Shown piece after piece: positions 20,308-28,897 of a stretch of DNA of 64,000 bases (positions within the stretch are counted from its first letter, which is position 1; each line of letters opens with the position of its first letter). Made by a program: the position numbers and the translations under genes. This DNA comes from Saccharothrix algeriensis (GTDB taxonomy: Bacteria; Actinomycetota; Actinomycetes; Mycobacteriales; Pseudonocardiaceae): contig NZ_JAFBCL010000001.1 of assembly GCF_016907655.1 (NCBI RefSeq), positions 2,576,001 through 2,640,000 of the forward strand, written 5' to 3'. Below the pieces are notes generated by a model. It saw only the letters and a list, made by a program, of their open reading frames with translations, was not told the origin of the DNA and did no database searches.

Positions 20308-21011
20308 GAGCGCTGCTGACCGGCGCGGTGGTGGCGGGCGTGCTCGCCACCGCCGCGCTGGCGTTCACCCCCGACACCCCCGAGGTGGTGGCCGGCCTGC
20401 CCCGACCGGGCGACGCGGTCGTCCCTCACCCGCTGGGTGACAGCATGAGGTCCGGGCGCGGCGCCGACCTGGCCGGGATGCCCGCCGGGGCCGCCACCCC
20501 GGAGAGCCCGACGACGCCGCCGCCCGCGACGACGACACCGGCGCCGCCGACGGCGCCGCCACCCGCGGCCCAGGTGCCCGGCACGGTGCGGCTGCCCGAG
20601 GGCGGGCTCGCCACGCTGGTGCGCGCGGAGGTCACCGCCGACGGCGTGCTGCCGGTGCCCGAGGGCGTCGGCGAAGCCACCTGGTGGGGCGTCGAGCTGG
20701 GCGCCGCCGAGGGCGCGACGGTGCTGGCCGGGCACGTGAACTGGAAGGGCGTCACCGGGCCGTTCGACGAGCTGTGGCGGGCCGAGGCCGGCCGGGACGT
20801 GACGGTGGTGGACACCGCGGGCACGTCGTTCCGGTACCGGGTCGACCGCGTCGTGACGGTCCGCAAGGAGGAGCTGCCGCAGCGCGCGGTGGAGCTGTTC
20901 GGGCCGCGCGGCGGGCACCGGCTGGTGCTGGTGACGTGCGGCGGCCGGTGGGTCGGCGGCGGCACCGGCTACGAGGAGAACCGGGTCGTGGTGGCGGTGC
21001 CGGCCGGCTAG
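20304..21011 (+). CDS. Class F-like sortase
   Basis: 235 residues; GTG start overlaps the previous stop as GTGA. N-terminal membrane anchor, a Pro/Thr-rich linker (about 55-85, PTTPPPATTTPAPP), then the sortase barrel with catalytic His in LAGHVNWKG, Cys in LVTCGGRW and the downstream GYEENRVVV segment. These and the short catalytic domain fit actinobacterial class F sortases. Sortases cleave wall-sorting signals and transfer the protein to peptidoglycan. The coupled upstream protein is the obvious client, although its signal is TEVRTG and not LPxTG. Confidence 0.85.
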   Translation: MRALLTGAVVAGVLATAALAFTPDTPEVVAGLPRPGDAVVPHPLGDSMRSGRGADLAGMPAGAATPESPTTPPPATTTPAPPTAPPPAAQVPGTVRLPEGGLATLVRAEVTADGVLPVPEGVGEATWWGVELGAAEGATVLAGHVNWKGVTGPFDELWRAEAGRDVTVVDTAGTSFRYRVDRVVTVRKEELPQRAVELFGPRGGHRLVLVTCGGRWVGGGTGYEENRVVVAVPAG

Positions 21012-21060
21012 TCGGTCACGCTCGGGCAACCCGCGAGCACTTCCCGTCGTCTCCTGTTGC

Positions 21061-22215
21061 GTGAAGCGTTGGGGTTGGTCCACCACGGGCGTCGCGCTGG
21101 CGCTGGTCCTGGCGGTGCTGGCGGTGCTGGGCGCGCGGGAACCGCTGCCCGGCGGCTCGCCGGGCGAGGTCGCCGCGCCGCTGCCGATCGCGCCCCGCGC
21201 CCCGTCCAGCGAGAGCGGGCCGACGCCCACCGTCCCCGCCGCGGCCACCGCGCCGAAGTGGCTGCGCAAGCTCCAGCCCGGCGAGAAGCCGCCGCAGTTC
21301 GTGCTGTTCTCGTTCGACGGCGCGGCGTCCAAGGCGCACTGGGACCGGGTGATGCCGCTGGCGCAGCGGGTCGGGGCCCACGTGACCGGCCTGCTGTCGG
21401 GGGTGTACCTGGTCGCCGACGCCGACGCGGCCTCCTACCGCGGGCCGGGGCACCGCGCCGGGTACTCGTCGATCGGGTTCGGCGGCACGCGCGCGGAGGT
21501 CGCGGCCCGGATCGCCTACCTCAACGACGCCCTGGCCGCCGGGCACGAGATCGGCACCCACTACAACGGCCACTACTGCCAGGGCGACGAGCCGAGCGTG
21601 GGGCGGTGGACCACCGCCGAGTGGGACCGCGAGCTGGACCAGTTCTTCGACATCCTGGCCAAGGCCCGCGAGCAGGGGTTCCGGCTGGACCCGGCGGCGG
21701 TGCGCGGCGGCCGGACGCCCTGCCTGGAGGGCGACTGGGCCCAGGCGTTCCCCGCCATGCGCGGGCACGGCCTGGTCTACGACACCAGCCACGTGAGCCT
21801 GGGCGTGGCGTGGCCGTCGGTGCGCGACGGCATCTGGGAGTTCCCGATGCCCGAGGTCCGGGTGCCCGCGCTGGGCAAGCAGGTCGTGATGATGGACTTC
21901 AACCTCTGGTACGCCCTGAACGGGGCCGAGGACGACCCCGGCCCTCCCGGCGAGTTCACCCGGGTCGTGCTGGACACCTACCGCTCGGTCTACACCGCCG
22001 CGTTCAACGGCAACCGCGCGCCGATGGTGGTGGGCAACCACTTCAACGACTGGGCGGGCGGCGCGTTCAGCCAGGCCGTCGAGGACTTCATGGGTGAGGT
22101 CTGCGTCCGGGAGGACACGGTCTGCGCCACCTACACCGAGGTCCTCCAGTGGATGCAGCTGCAGGACCCCGTGGTGCTCGACCAGCTCCGCCGGATGCCG
22201 GCGGCGCGGAACTGA
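21061..22215 (+). CDS. Membrane-anchored polysaccharide-deacetylase-like protein
   Basis: 384 residues from GTG at 21061. An N-terminal helix (residues 5-24) and Pro/Ala-rich linker precede a NodB-like domain: LFSFDGA (metal Asp), 'AAGHEIGTHYNGHYC' (HxxxH metal ligands) and a C-terminal 'VVGNHFNDWAGG' block. It is exported and could deacetylate wall glycans. The gap to the sortase gene is 49 bases on the same strand, suggesting a three-gene wall cassette. The domain is longer and more divergent than textbook NodB proteins. Confidence 0.78.
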   Translation: MKRWGWSTTGVALALVLAVLAVLGAREPLPGGSPGEVAAPLPIAPRAPSSESGPTPTVPAAATAPKWLRKLQPGEKPPQFVLFSFDGAASKAHWDRVMPLAQRVGAHVTGLLSGVYLVADADAASYRGPGHRAGYSSIGFGGTRAEVAARIAYLNDALAAGHEIGTHYNGHYCQGDEPSVGRWTTAEWDRELDQFFDILAKAREQGFRLDPAAVRGGRTPCLEGDWAQAFPAMRGHGLVYDTSHVSLGVAWPSVRDGIWEFPMPEVRVPALGKQVVMMDFNLWYALNGAEDDPGPPGEFTRVVLDTYRSVYTAAFNGNRAPMVVGNHFNDWAGGAFSQAVEDFMGEVCVREDTVCATYTEVLQWMQLQDPVVLDQLRRMPAARN

Positions 22216-22255
22216 CCCGCGCCGCCGGCGGCGGGCGGCGCCGACCCGCGCGGGG
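22216..22255. terminator. Hairpin between convergent deacetylase and dehydrogenase genes
   Basis: The 40-base gap is almost wholly self-complementary: TGACCCGCG at its left edge pairs with CGCGGGGTCA at its right, and CGCCGCCGGCGGCG (about 22222-22235) forms an inner palindrome. Confidence 0.5.
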
Positions 22256-23272
22256 TCAGCCGTCGGTGCTGAGGATCCGGTCGTCCTCGGCCGCCGGCCT
22301 GCCGCGGCCGTCCTGGTTCGAGGTGCCCAGCCAGAGGGTGCCGTCGGGCGCCGCCGCGGCCGAGCGCACCCGGCCGTAGTCGGTGAACACCGCCTGCGGG
22401 GTGCCCAGCTCCGTGCCGGTCACCGGGATCTTCCACACCCGGCGGCCGGTGACGGCGGCGAGGTAGAGGGCGCCCTTGTGGAACGCGATGCCGGACGGGC
22501 CCGCCTGGCTGGTCGGCCAGGACTTCACCGGGTTGACGTACCTGGTGTCGTTGCACGGGCCTTCGCAGGTGGGCCAGCCGTAGTTCCGGCCCGACTGGAT
22601 CTGGTTCAGCTCGTCCGTCCGGTTGTTGCCGAACTCCGTCGCGTAGGCGCGGCCGTTGGCCCAGGTGATGCCCTGCGGGTTGCGGTGGCCGTACGAGTAG
22701 ACCCGGTTGTTGAACGGGTTGTCCCGCGCCGGCGCGCCGGTGGTGGTGAAGCGGAGCACCTTGCCCGCCAAGGAGTTCCGGTCCTGCGCGAGGGCGCTGT
22801 TGCCCGCGTCGCCGGTGGTCGCCCACAGCAGGCCGTCCGGCCCGAACTCCAGGCCGCCGCCGTTGTGGAAGCGGTTCTTGGGTATCCCGGTGACGATCGG
22901 CTCGGCGGCCCCGCCCAGCCGGACCTTGACGACCCGGTTGTCGGTGGCGGCGGTGTAGTGGACGTAGACGGTGTTGTCGGTGGCGAAGGTCGGCGACACG
23001 GCGATGCCCATCAGGCCGCCCTCGCCGCCGGGCACCGCGTCGGCCACGGTGTGCAGGGTCGTGACGGTCGTGCCGGTGATCTTCTTGATCAGCTTGGTGT
23101 CGCGCTCGGTGAAGATGCCGCTGCCGTCGGGCAGGAAGGCGATGTCCCAGGGGACGTCCTGGCCGGTGGCGAGCGTCCTGACGGCGAGCGCCTGTGGTTC
23201 GGCCTGGGCCGGGGCCGCGACTGCCGCACCCGACAGCACCAGGGCCAGAACCGCGCTTGCACGAGCACGCAT
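22256..23272 (-). CDS. Secreted PQQ-dependent aldose/sorbosone dehydrogenase-like protein
   Basis: 338 residues from ATG at 23272 (GAGGAGCGCAC upstream). Sec signal peptide (MRARASAVLALVL..., AQA-E). A six-bladed beta-propeller of the GSDH family follows: 'PWDIAFLPDG', 'GGEGGLMGIAVSP', 'RFHNGGGLEFGPDG', 'SYGHRNPQGI' and 'NYGWPTCEGPC', like soluble aldose sugar dehydrogenases (YliI type). These enzymes oxidise sugars outside the cytoplasm with PQQ. The gene is divergent from the pqq operon, so this is very likely a client of the cofactor made next door. Physiological sugar unknown. Confidence 0.88.
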   Translation of the reverse strand: MRARASAVLALVLSGAAVAAPAQAEPQALAVRTLATGQDVPWDIAFLPDGSGIFTERDTKLIKKITGTTVTTLHTVADAVPGGEGGLMGIAVSPTFATDNTVYVHYTAATDNRVVKVRLGGAAEPIVTGIPKNRFHNGGGLEFGPDGLLWATTGDAGNSALAQDRNSLAGKVLRFTTTGAPARDNPFNNRVYSYGHRNPQGITWANGRAYATEFGNNRTDELNQIQSGRNYGWPTCEGPCNDTRYVNPVKSWPTSQAGPSGIAFHKGALYLAAVTGRRVWKIPVTGTELGTPQAVFTDYGRVRSAAAAPDGTLWLGTSNQDGRGRPAAEDDRILSTDG

Positions 23273-23490
23273 GTGCGCTCCTCGTTGTCCGCACTGTGAC
23301 GGCGGCGGAAGCGGCGGCTGCCCCGATGCAACCACACCCCGCGCGGCGCGGGCAACAACTCATCGGAGGACAGACCACCCCCGCATTGGGCAACGTTCTT
23401 TACGATCTAGCGCGCCGCCCCCTCGACGCTCTACCGTTGGTGCTCCGCCGCCGACCCACGGACAGCCACGACAATCCGAGGAGTCGCGAC
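23273..23490. promoter_or_regulatory. Divergent promoter region of the PQQ dehydrogenase gene and pqqA
   Basis: 218 bases between start codons on opposite strands. An AT-richer patch (AACGTTCTTTACGATCT, about 23392-23408) could hold a -10 element for pqqA. No convincing operator dyad was found. Confidence 0.4.
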
Positions 23491-23589
23491 ATGCCAGCCG
23501 AGAAGACGCCGAAGCGCACCTGGGTCGAGCCGGACTTCCGGGACATCGACACCCCGATGGAAGTCACCGCCTACGCCGCGCGCGGCTGA
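23491..23589 (+). CDS. pqqA: PQQ precursor peptide PqqA
   Basis: 32 residues, preceded by CGAGGAG. The C-terminal part carries the PQQ core EVTAY: Glu24 and Tyr28 are the residues cross-linked by PqqE to form the PQQ skeleton, and the N-terminal leader ends 'WVEPDFRDIDTPM'. Spacing (Glu-x3-Tyr) is canonical. The 122-base gap to pqqC is larger than the other junctions in the operon, which may let pqqA be expressed at a higher level than the enzymes. Confidence 0.95.
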   Translation: MPAEKTPKRTWVEPDFRDIDTPMEVTAYAARG

Positions 23590-23711
23590 CCCCCGCCCAC
23601 CGTCGTGGCTCCGGCACCGCCCCGGGGTCACGACGCCGCCGCGCGCCGCGCGGGCGGCAGCCGCCGACCGGGCGGGAGTGGCGGATCGCGCGCGACCCAG
23701 GGAGGCGCTGC

Positions 23712-24404
23712 ATGTCCGAGCCGTTGACCGACGCGGAGTTCACCGCGCGGCTGCGGGCGCTGTCCGCCCGCTACTGGGACGGCCACCCGTTCCACCTCCG
23801 GCTGCACGCGGGCGAGCTGGCCAAGGACGAGCTCCAGCTGTGGGCGGCGAACCGGTGGTACTACCAGCGCAGCATCCCGCGCAAGGACGCCGCGATCCTG
23901 GCCAACTGCCCCGATCCCGACGTGCGGCGGCAGTGGCTGGAGCGGATCGTCTGGCACGACGGGCGGCGCGCGGGCGAGGGCGGCGCGGAGAACTGGTTGC
24001 GGATGGCCGAAGCCCTCGGGCTGACCCGCGAGGAGGTGCTCGACGAGCGGCACGTGCTGCCCGGCACCAGGTTCGCGGTGGACGCGTACGTGAACTTCGC
24101 CCGCGCCAGGCCCTGGGTCGAGGCCGTCGCGTCCGGGCTCACCGAGATGTTCTCGCGCGGCCTGATGACCCGGCGGTTGGCGGCCATGCGCGCGCGGTAC
24201 CCGTGGATCGCCGAGGAGGGGTTCGCCTACTTCACCACCCGGCTGCGGGTGGTCGAGGGCGAAGGTCGGTCCACTTTGGACCTGGTGGTGCGCAACTGCG
24301 CCACGCGCGAGCAGCAGGAGGCGGCGGTGGCCGCACTGGCGTTCAAATGCGACGTGCTGCGGGCGATCCTCGACGCCGTCGACTACCACTCGGGGCGATC
24401 ATGA
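23712..24404 (+). CDS. pqqC: Pyrroloquinoline-quinone synthase PqqC
   Basis: 230 residues with GGAGG before the ATG. TENA/heme-oxygenase-like helical fold; conserved segments include 'YYQRSIPRKDAAILANC', 'RIVWHDG' and 'FAYFTTRLRVVEGEG'. PqqC performs the final cofactorless ring closure and eight-electron oxidation to PQQ. The stop overlaps the pqqD start (ATGA), indicating coupled translation. It directly follows pqqA, unlike the classical pqqABCDE order. Confidence 0.95.
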   Translation: MSEPLTDAEFTARLRALSARYWDGHPFHLRLHAGELAKDELQLWAANRWYYQRSIPRKDAAILANCPDPDVRRQWLERIVWHDGRRAGEGGAENWLRMAEALGLTREEVLDERHVLPGTRFAVDAYVNFARARPWVEAVASGLTEMFSRGLMTRRLAAMRARYPWIAEEGFAYFTTRLRVVEGEGRSTLDLVVRNCATREQQEAAVAALAFKCDVLRAILDAVDYHSGRS

Positions 24405-24670
24405 CCGACCTGGCTGCCACACCCCGCCTCGCCCGGGGCGTGAAGACGACCTACGACGAGACCCGGCGCAGCCACGTGGTGCTGTTCCCGGAGGGCGTGC
24501 TGGTGCTCAACGAGACCGCCGCGGCGATCGTCGGGCTGTGCGACGGGCGGACGACCGTCGCCGCCATCACCGCGCGGCTGGGCGAGCGGTTCGACGGCGT
24601 GCCGGCGCGGGACGTGGCCGGCCTGGTGGCGCGGCTCGCGGCGCGCGGGGTGGTCGAGACCGATGGTTGA
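24401..24670 (+). CDS. pqqD: PQQ peptide chaperone PqqD
   Basis: 89 residues, start overlapping pqqC by 4 bases and end overlapping pqqE by 8. PqqD-like RiPP recognition element: the 'VVLFPEGVLVLNETAAAIVGLCDGRTT' strand-helix segment is typical. It binds PqqA and presents it to PqqE. A similar fold appears to front the SagB-type protein further along the window. Confidence 0.95.
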   Translation: MTDLAATPRLARGVKTTYDETRRSHVVLFPEGVLVLNETAAAIVGLCDGRTTVAAITARLGERFDGVPARDVAGLVARLAARGVVETDG

Positions 24671-25730
24671 GCCGCCGTTCGGGCTGCTGGCCGAGCTGAC
24701 CCACCGGTGCCCGCTGCGGTGCGGGTACTGCTCGAACCCGCTGGAACTCGTCCGGCGCGACGCCGAGCTGGGTACCGGGCAGTGGCGCTCGGTGTTCGAC
24801 CAGGCCCGCGCGCTGGGCGTGCTCCAGTTCCACCTGTCGGGCGGCGAGCCGCTGGCGCGCCGGGACCTGCCCGAGCTGGTGGCGCACGCGAGCGGGCTCG
24901 GCGCGTACGTGAACCTGGTGACCAGCGGGCTGGGGCTGACCGCCGAGCGGCTGGCCGACCTGCGGGACCGGGGCGTCGACCACGTGCAGCTGTCGGTGCA
25001 GGACGCGCAGCGCGCCGGCGCCGACCTGATCGCCGGCGTGAAGTCGTTCGGGCACAAGCTCGCCGCGGCGCGGGCGGTCCGCGACGCCGGGCTGCCGCTG
25101 ACGGTCAACGCGGTGCTGCACCGGCTGAACCTCGACCACGTGGGCGACATCATCGCGCTCGCCGAGCGGATGGGCGCGGACCGGCTGGAGCTGGCCAACA
25201 CCCAGTACTACGGCTGGGCGCTGCGCAACCGGGCCGCGCTGCTGCCCTCGCGCGAGCAGCTGCGGCGGGCGGGCCTGGTCGTGGAGCGGGCCCGGTCCCG
25301 GACGGCCATGGAGATCGTCTACGTGATCGCGGACTACCACGAGGCGCACCCCAAGCCCTGCATGCACGGCTGGGGCGCGCGGCAGCTGACCGTCGCGCCG
25401 AACGGCGACGTGCTGCCGTGCCCGGCCGCGACGGTGATCGAGCACCTGCCCGTCGAGAACGCGCGCGACCGCCCGCTGCGCGACATCTGGTACGACTCCC
25501 GCTCGTTCAACGCGTTCCGGGGGTTCGACTGGATGCGCGAGCCCTGCCGCTCGTGCGCCCGCAAGGAGCTGGACTTCGGCGGGTGCCGCTGCCAGGCGTT
25601 CCAGCTGACCGGCGACGCGGCCAACACCGACCCGGTGTGCTCGCTGTCCCCCGAGCGCGGGCGGGTCGACGCCCTCCTGGCGGCCGAGGGGGCGCCCCCG
25701 CCGCTGGTGCAGCGGAGGGCGGAGCCGTGA
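24663..25730 (+). CDS. pqqE: Radical SAM PqqA cross-linking enzyme PqqE
   Basis: 355 residues. Radical SAM cluster motif CPLRCGYC (Cys16, Cys20, Cys23), SGGEPLARRD, and a SPASM domain with the auxiliary-cluster cysteines toward the C-terminus ('CMHGWG', 'VLPCPA', 'EPCRSCARKELDFGGCRC'). It forms the C-C bond between Glu and Tyr of PqqA. Its start lies inside pqqD and its stop overlaps pqqB as GTGA. Confidence 0.96.
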   Translation: MVEPPFGLLAELTHRCPLRCGYCSNPLELVRRDAELGTGQWRSVFDQARALGVLQFHLSGGEPLARRDLPELVAHASGLGAYVNLVTSGLGLTAERLADLRDRGVDHVQLSVQDAQRAGADLIAGVKSFGHKLAAARAVRDAGLPLTVNAVLHRLNLDHVGDIIALAERMGADRLELANTQYYGWALRNRAALLPSREQLRRAGLVVERARSRTAMEIVYVIADYHEAHPKPCMHGWGARQLTVAPNGDVLPCPAATVIEHLPVENARDRPLRDIWYDSRSFNAFRGFDWMREPCRSCARKELDFGGCRCQAFQLTGDAANTDPVCSLSPERGRVDALLAAEGAPPPLVQRRAEP

Positions 25731-26602
25731 GGGTCGTGCTGCTCGGGACGGCCGCCGGCGGCGGCGTGCCGCAGTGGGACTGCGCGTGCGGGCCGTGCGC
25801 GAAGGCGCGGGCCGGCGAGCTGCCCGCGCGCACCCAGGACTGCCTGGCGGTCAGCGGCGACGGCGCGAACTGGTGGCTGCTCAACGCCTCCCCCGACATC
25901 CGGGCCCAGATCACCACCACGCCGGAGCTGGCGCCCGGACCGGGCCCGCGGGACACCCCGGTGCGCGGGGTGCTGCTCACCGACGCCGAGGTGGACCACG
26001 CGCTCGGGCTGCTGACGCTGCGCGGCGCGCCGGGCCTGCGGGTGCACGCGCCCGCGACCGTCCTGCACGCCCTGGCCGGGACGCGGGCGGCGCTGGACCG
26101 CTACGCCGAGTGGACGTGGCGGCAGGTCGAGCCGGAGCAGGCGTTCCCGCTGGCCGGCGGGCTGGTGGTGACCGCGTTCCCGATCAGCGGCAAGCGGCCC
26201 CGCTACGCGGCCGGGTCGCCGGTGGAGGGCCACTGGGTGGTGGCCTACCGGCTGTTCGACCCCCGGACCGGCGGGATCGTGCTGTACGCGCCCTGCCTGG
26301 CCGACTGGCCGCCGGGGTTCGACGACCTGGTCGCGGAGGCGGACGTGGTGCTGCTGGACGGCACGTTCCACGCGCCGGCCGAGATGGGCGCGGCCACCGG
26401 CCGGGGCGGCGGGCAGTCCGCGATGGGCCACCTGCCGATCACCCGGAGCCTGCCCGAGCTGCGCCGCCACCCGCGCGTGCGGAGGGTCTACACGCACCTG
26501 AACAACACCAACCCGGTGCTCGACCCGGCATCCGCGGAGCACGCCGAGCTCCGGGAGGCGGGCGTGGAGGTGCTGCCGGACGGGGCCTGCCTCGACGTCT
26601 GA
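25727..26602 (+). CDS. pqqB: PQQ biosynthesis protein PqqB
   Basis: 291 residues from GTG overlapping the pqqE stop. Metallo-beta-lactamase-like fold: GTAAGGGVPQWDC at the N-terminus, the structural zinc motif CACGPC, 'LNASPDIRAQI', and LTDAEVDHALGLLTLR, a degenerate version of the active-site motif typical of PqqB. It hydroxylates the tyrosine-derived ring of the cross-linked intermediate. It is the last gene of the operon here, whereas it follows pqqA in the classical order. No pqqF-type protease gene is adjacent. Confidence 0.95.
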   Translation: MRVVLLGTAAGGGVPQWDCACGPCAKARAGELPARTQDCLAVSGDGANWWLLNASPDIRAQITTTPELAPGPGPRDTPVRGVLLTDAEVDHALGLLTLRGAPGLRVHAPATVLHALAGTRAALDRYAEWTWRQVEPEQAFPLAGGLVVTAFPISGKRPRYAAGSPVEGHWVVAYRLFDPRTGGIVLYAPCLADWPPGFDDLVAEADVVLLDGTFHAPAEMGAATGRGGGQSAMGHLPITRSLPELRRHPRVRRVYTHLNNTNPVLDPASAEHAELREAGVEVLPDGACLDV

Positions 26603-26655
26603 TCGGGGGGTTAGGCCCACTGCTCCCGGTGGGGCTGCCCGGAAGAATCACCCGC

Positions 26656-27921
26656 ATGACGGACCACGACCTCGTGCGCGGCGCGGGAACCCGGCTCAGG
26701 ACCGCGGCGCTGGCCTTGGCGCGGGTGCCGCTGTGCGTGCTCGGCCTGCCCCTGATCCCGCTCCAGCTCTACACCTACCCGCTGGTGCTGGTGACGGTCG
26801 GCGTGCCGCTGCTGCTGCTGACCACCGCGCTCACCCGCCGCTACCTGGCCGTGCACCGGTGGTGGGCGGGCCGGGTGCTGGGCGAGGTGATCGAGCCGCC
26901 CTACCGCAAGCCGGCCAACCGGGGGCCGATGACGCGGGTCCGCACCGTCGCCACCGACCCGGCCACCTGGCGGGACCTGGGTTTCCTGCCGCTGAACGCG
27001 GTCGTGGGCGTGCTGTGCGGCGTGCTGCCGGCAGCGCTGTGGCTGGGCGGCGCCCTGGGGTTCGCCATGCCGCTGCTGTGGGCGCTGGGCGCGGACGGCG
27101 CGGACTTCAGCGGCATCGGCTCGGGCACGCCGGGCAACTTCGTGCTCTCGCCGCTGCTGGGCCTGCTGTACCTGCTGCTCGCGTGGTGGGCCACGCCCCG
27201 GGTCGTGCGGGCGCACGCGCTGTTCGTGCGGTGGCTGCTGGCGACCGGCGCCCGCGCCGCGCTGACCGACCGGGTGCGGGAGCTGGCCGACTCGCGGGCC
27301 GACACGGTCGACGCGCAGGCCGCCGAGCTGCGCCGGATCGAGCGCGACCTGCACGACGGCGCGCAGGCCCGGCTGGTGGCGCTGGGCATGAGCCTGGGCA
27401 TGGCGGAGGAGCTGCTGGCCCGCGACCCGGGCGCGGTGCGCGAGCTGCTGGCCGAGGCGCGGCAGACCTCGTCGCAGGCGCTGTCCGAGCTGCGCGACCT
27501 GGTGCGCGGCATCCACCCGCCGGTGCTGGCCGACCGCGGCCTGGACGGCGCGCTGCGGGCGCTGGCGCTGGCCGGCCCGCTGCCGGTGGAGGTGGACCTG
27601 GAGCTGGCCGGGCGGCCGGAGGCGCCGGTCGAGTCGGCGGCGTACTTCGCGGTGGCCGAGACGCTGGCGAACGTGGCCAAGCACAGCGGCGCGACCAGCG
27701 CGTGGGTGCGGGTGCGGCACGAGCGCGGCAGGCTCGCGCTGATGATCGGCGACAACGGGCGCGGCGGCGCGGAGCCGACCGAGGGCGGCGGGCTGCGCGG
27801 GATCGAGCGCAGGCTCGGCGCGTTCGACGGGACGCTGGGCATCGCCAGCCCGGTGGGCGGGCCGACGATCGTGACCATGGAGCTGCCCTGCGCGCTGTTG
27901 CCGGTCGAGGCCACCGCCTGA
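26656..27921 (+). CDS. NarL-type sensor histidine kinase
   Basis: 421 residues. Two N-terminal hydrophobic hairpins (about 25-65 and 110-180) form the membrane sensor. A HisKA_3 dimerisation domain has ERDLHDGAQARL (phospho-His233), followed by an HATPase domain (ETLANVAKHSGA and 'MIGDNGRGG'). This is the usual sensor class for LuxR/NarL regulators, one of which is encoded 275 bases downstream. Signal unknown. The start is 53 bases after pqqB on the same strand, so partial co-expression with the PQQ operon is possible. Confidence 0.92.
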   Translation: MTDHDLVRGAGTRLRTAALALARVPLCVLGLPLIPLQLYTYPLVLVTVGVPLLLLTTALTRRYLAVHRWWAGRVLGEVIEPPYRKPANRGPMTRVRTVATDPATWRDLGFLPLNAVVGVLCGVLPAALWLGGALGFAMPLLWALGADGADFSGIGSGTPGNFVLSPLLGLLYLLLAWWATPRVVRAHALFVRWLLATGARAALTDRVRELADSRADTVDAQAAELRRIERDLHDGAQARLVALGMSLGMAEELLARDPGAVRELLAEARQTSSQALSELRDLVRGIHPPVLADRGLDGALRALALAGPLPVEVDLELAGRPEAPVESAAYFAVAETLANVAKHSGATSAWVRVRHERGRLALMIGDNGRGGAEPTEGGGLRGIERRLGAFDGTLGIASPVGGPTIVTMELPCALLPVEATA

Positions 27922-28196
27922 CCCCGCCCCGGCGCGCACCGCCGCGCCCGCGAGCGCGGCCCCGGACCGCGACCACCACCCCGGCCACCACCGGGTCCCG
28001 CGCCGGGACCCGGACGGTGGTCGGACACCCGCCCCGGCCACCGGGACCGCCGAGCACCGCACCGGCCGTCCCGGCGCGGGCGGTCCCGCGCGGGCCGCCG
28101 GGATTCGGCCGAACGCGCACCACCACCCGGTCGGCGCGGGCAGACTCGGTGCCGCGGGGCCCGAGGGCCGGGCCCGTCCGTCACCGTGGAGCTGCC

Positions 28197-28844
28197 GTGC
28201 GCGTCGTGCTGGGTGAAGACCTCGTCCTCCTCCGGGACGGCCTGATCCGGCTGCTCCGGGCCTACGGCTTCGAGGTCGTGGAGGCGGTCGACACCGGCCC
28301 GGCGCTGCTCAAGGCCATGGTCGACCACCGGCCCGACGTGGCCGTGGTGGACGTGCGGCTGCCGCCGACGTTCACCGACGAGGGGCTGCGGGCCGCGATC
28401 GAGGCGCGCAAGCGGGTGCCGGGGCTGCCGGTGCTGGTGCTCTCCCAGTACGTCGAGCAGCTCTACGCGCGCGAGCTGCTGTCCGACCGGGCAGGTGGCG
28501 TGGGCTACCTGCTCAAGGACCGGGTCTCGGACGTGAAGCAGTTCGTCGACGCCATCCGGCGGGTGGCTGCCGGCGGCACCGCCATGGACCCGGAGGTCAT
28601 CACCCAGCTGCTCGCGCGCAGCGGGCGCGACCGGCCCCTGGCCACGCTGACGCCGCGCGAGCGCGAGGTGCTGGCCCTGATGGCGGAGGGGCGGTCGAAC
28701 GGGGCGATCGCCGCCCGGCTGTTCGTCACCGAGAAAGCCGTCGGCAAACACACCGCGAACATCTTCGGCAAGCTGGGCCTGCCGTTGTCGGAGGACGACA
28801 ACCGGCGGGTGCTGGCGGTGCTGGCCTATTTGGACCGCCTGTAA
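28197..28844 (+). CDS. LuxR/NarL-type response regulator
   Basis: 215 residues from GTG at 28197. Receiver domain with the acidic pocket near Glu7-Asp8 and phospho-acceptor Asp52 (VVDVRLPP), conserved Lys in YLLKDRV; C-terminal GerE helix-turn-helix ('LTPREREVLALMAEGRSNGAIA' and VTEKAVGKHTANIFGKL). Likely the partner of the upstream kinase. The 275-base gap between them is GC-rich and shows no gene or clear terminator. Confidence 0.92.
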   Translation: MRVVLGEDLVLLRDGLIRLLRAYGFEVVEAVDTGPALLKAMVDHRPDVAVVDVRLPPTFTDEGLRAAIEARKRVPGLPVLVLSQYVEQLYARELLSDRAGGVGYLLKDRVSDVKQFVDAIRRVAAGGTAMDPEVITQLLARSGRDRPLATLTPREREVLALMAEGRSNGAIAARLFVTEKAVGKHTANIFGKLGLPLSEDDNRRVLAVLAYLDRL

Positions 28845-28897
28845 TCGTTATTTAGGCTAAGTACCGTTCCTTTCCCACCGACGCACGGGGGTCCCGG

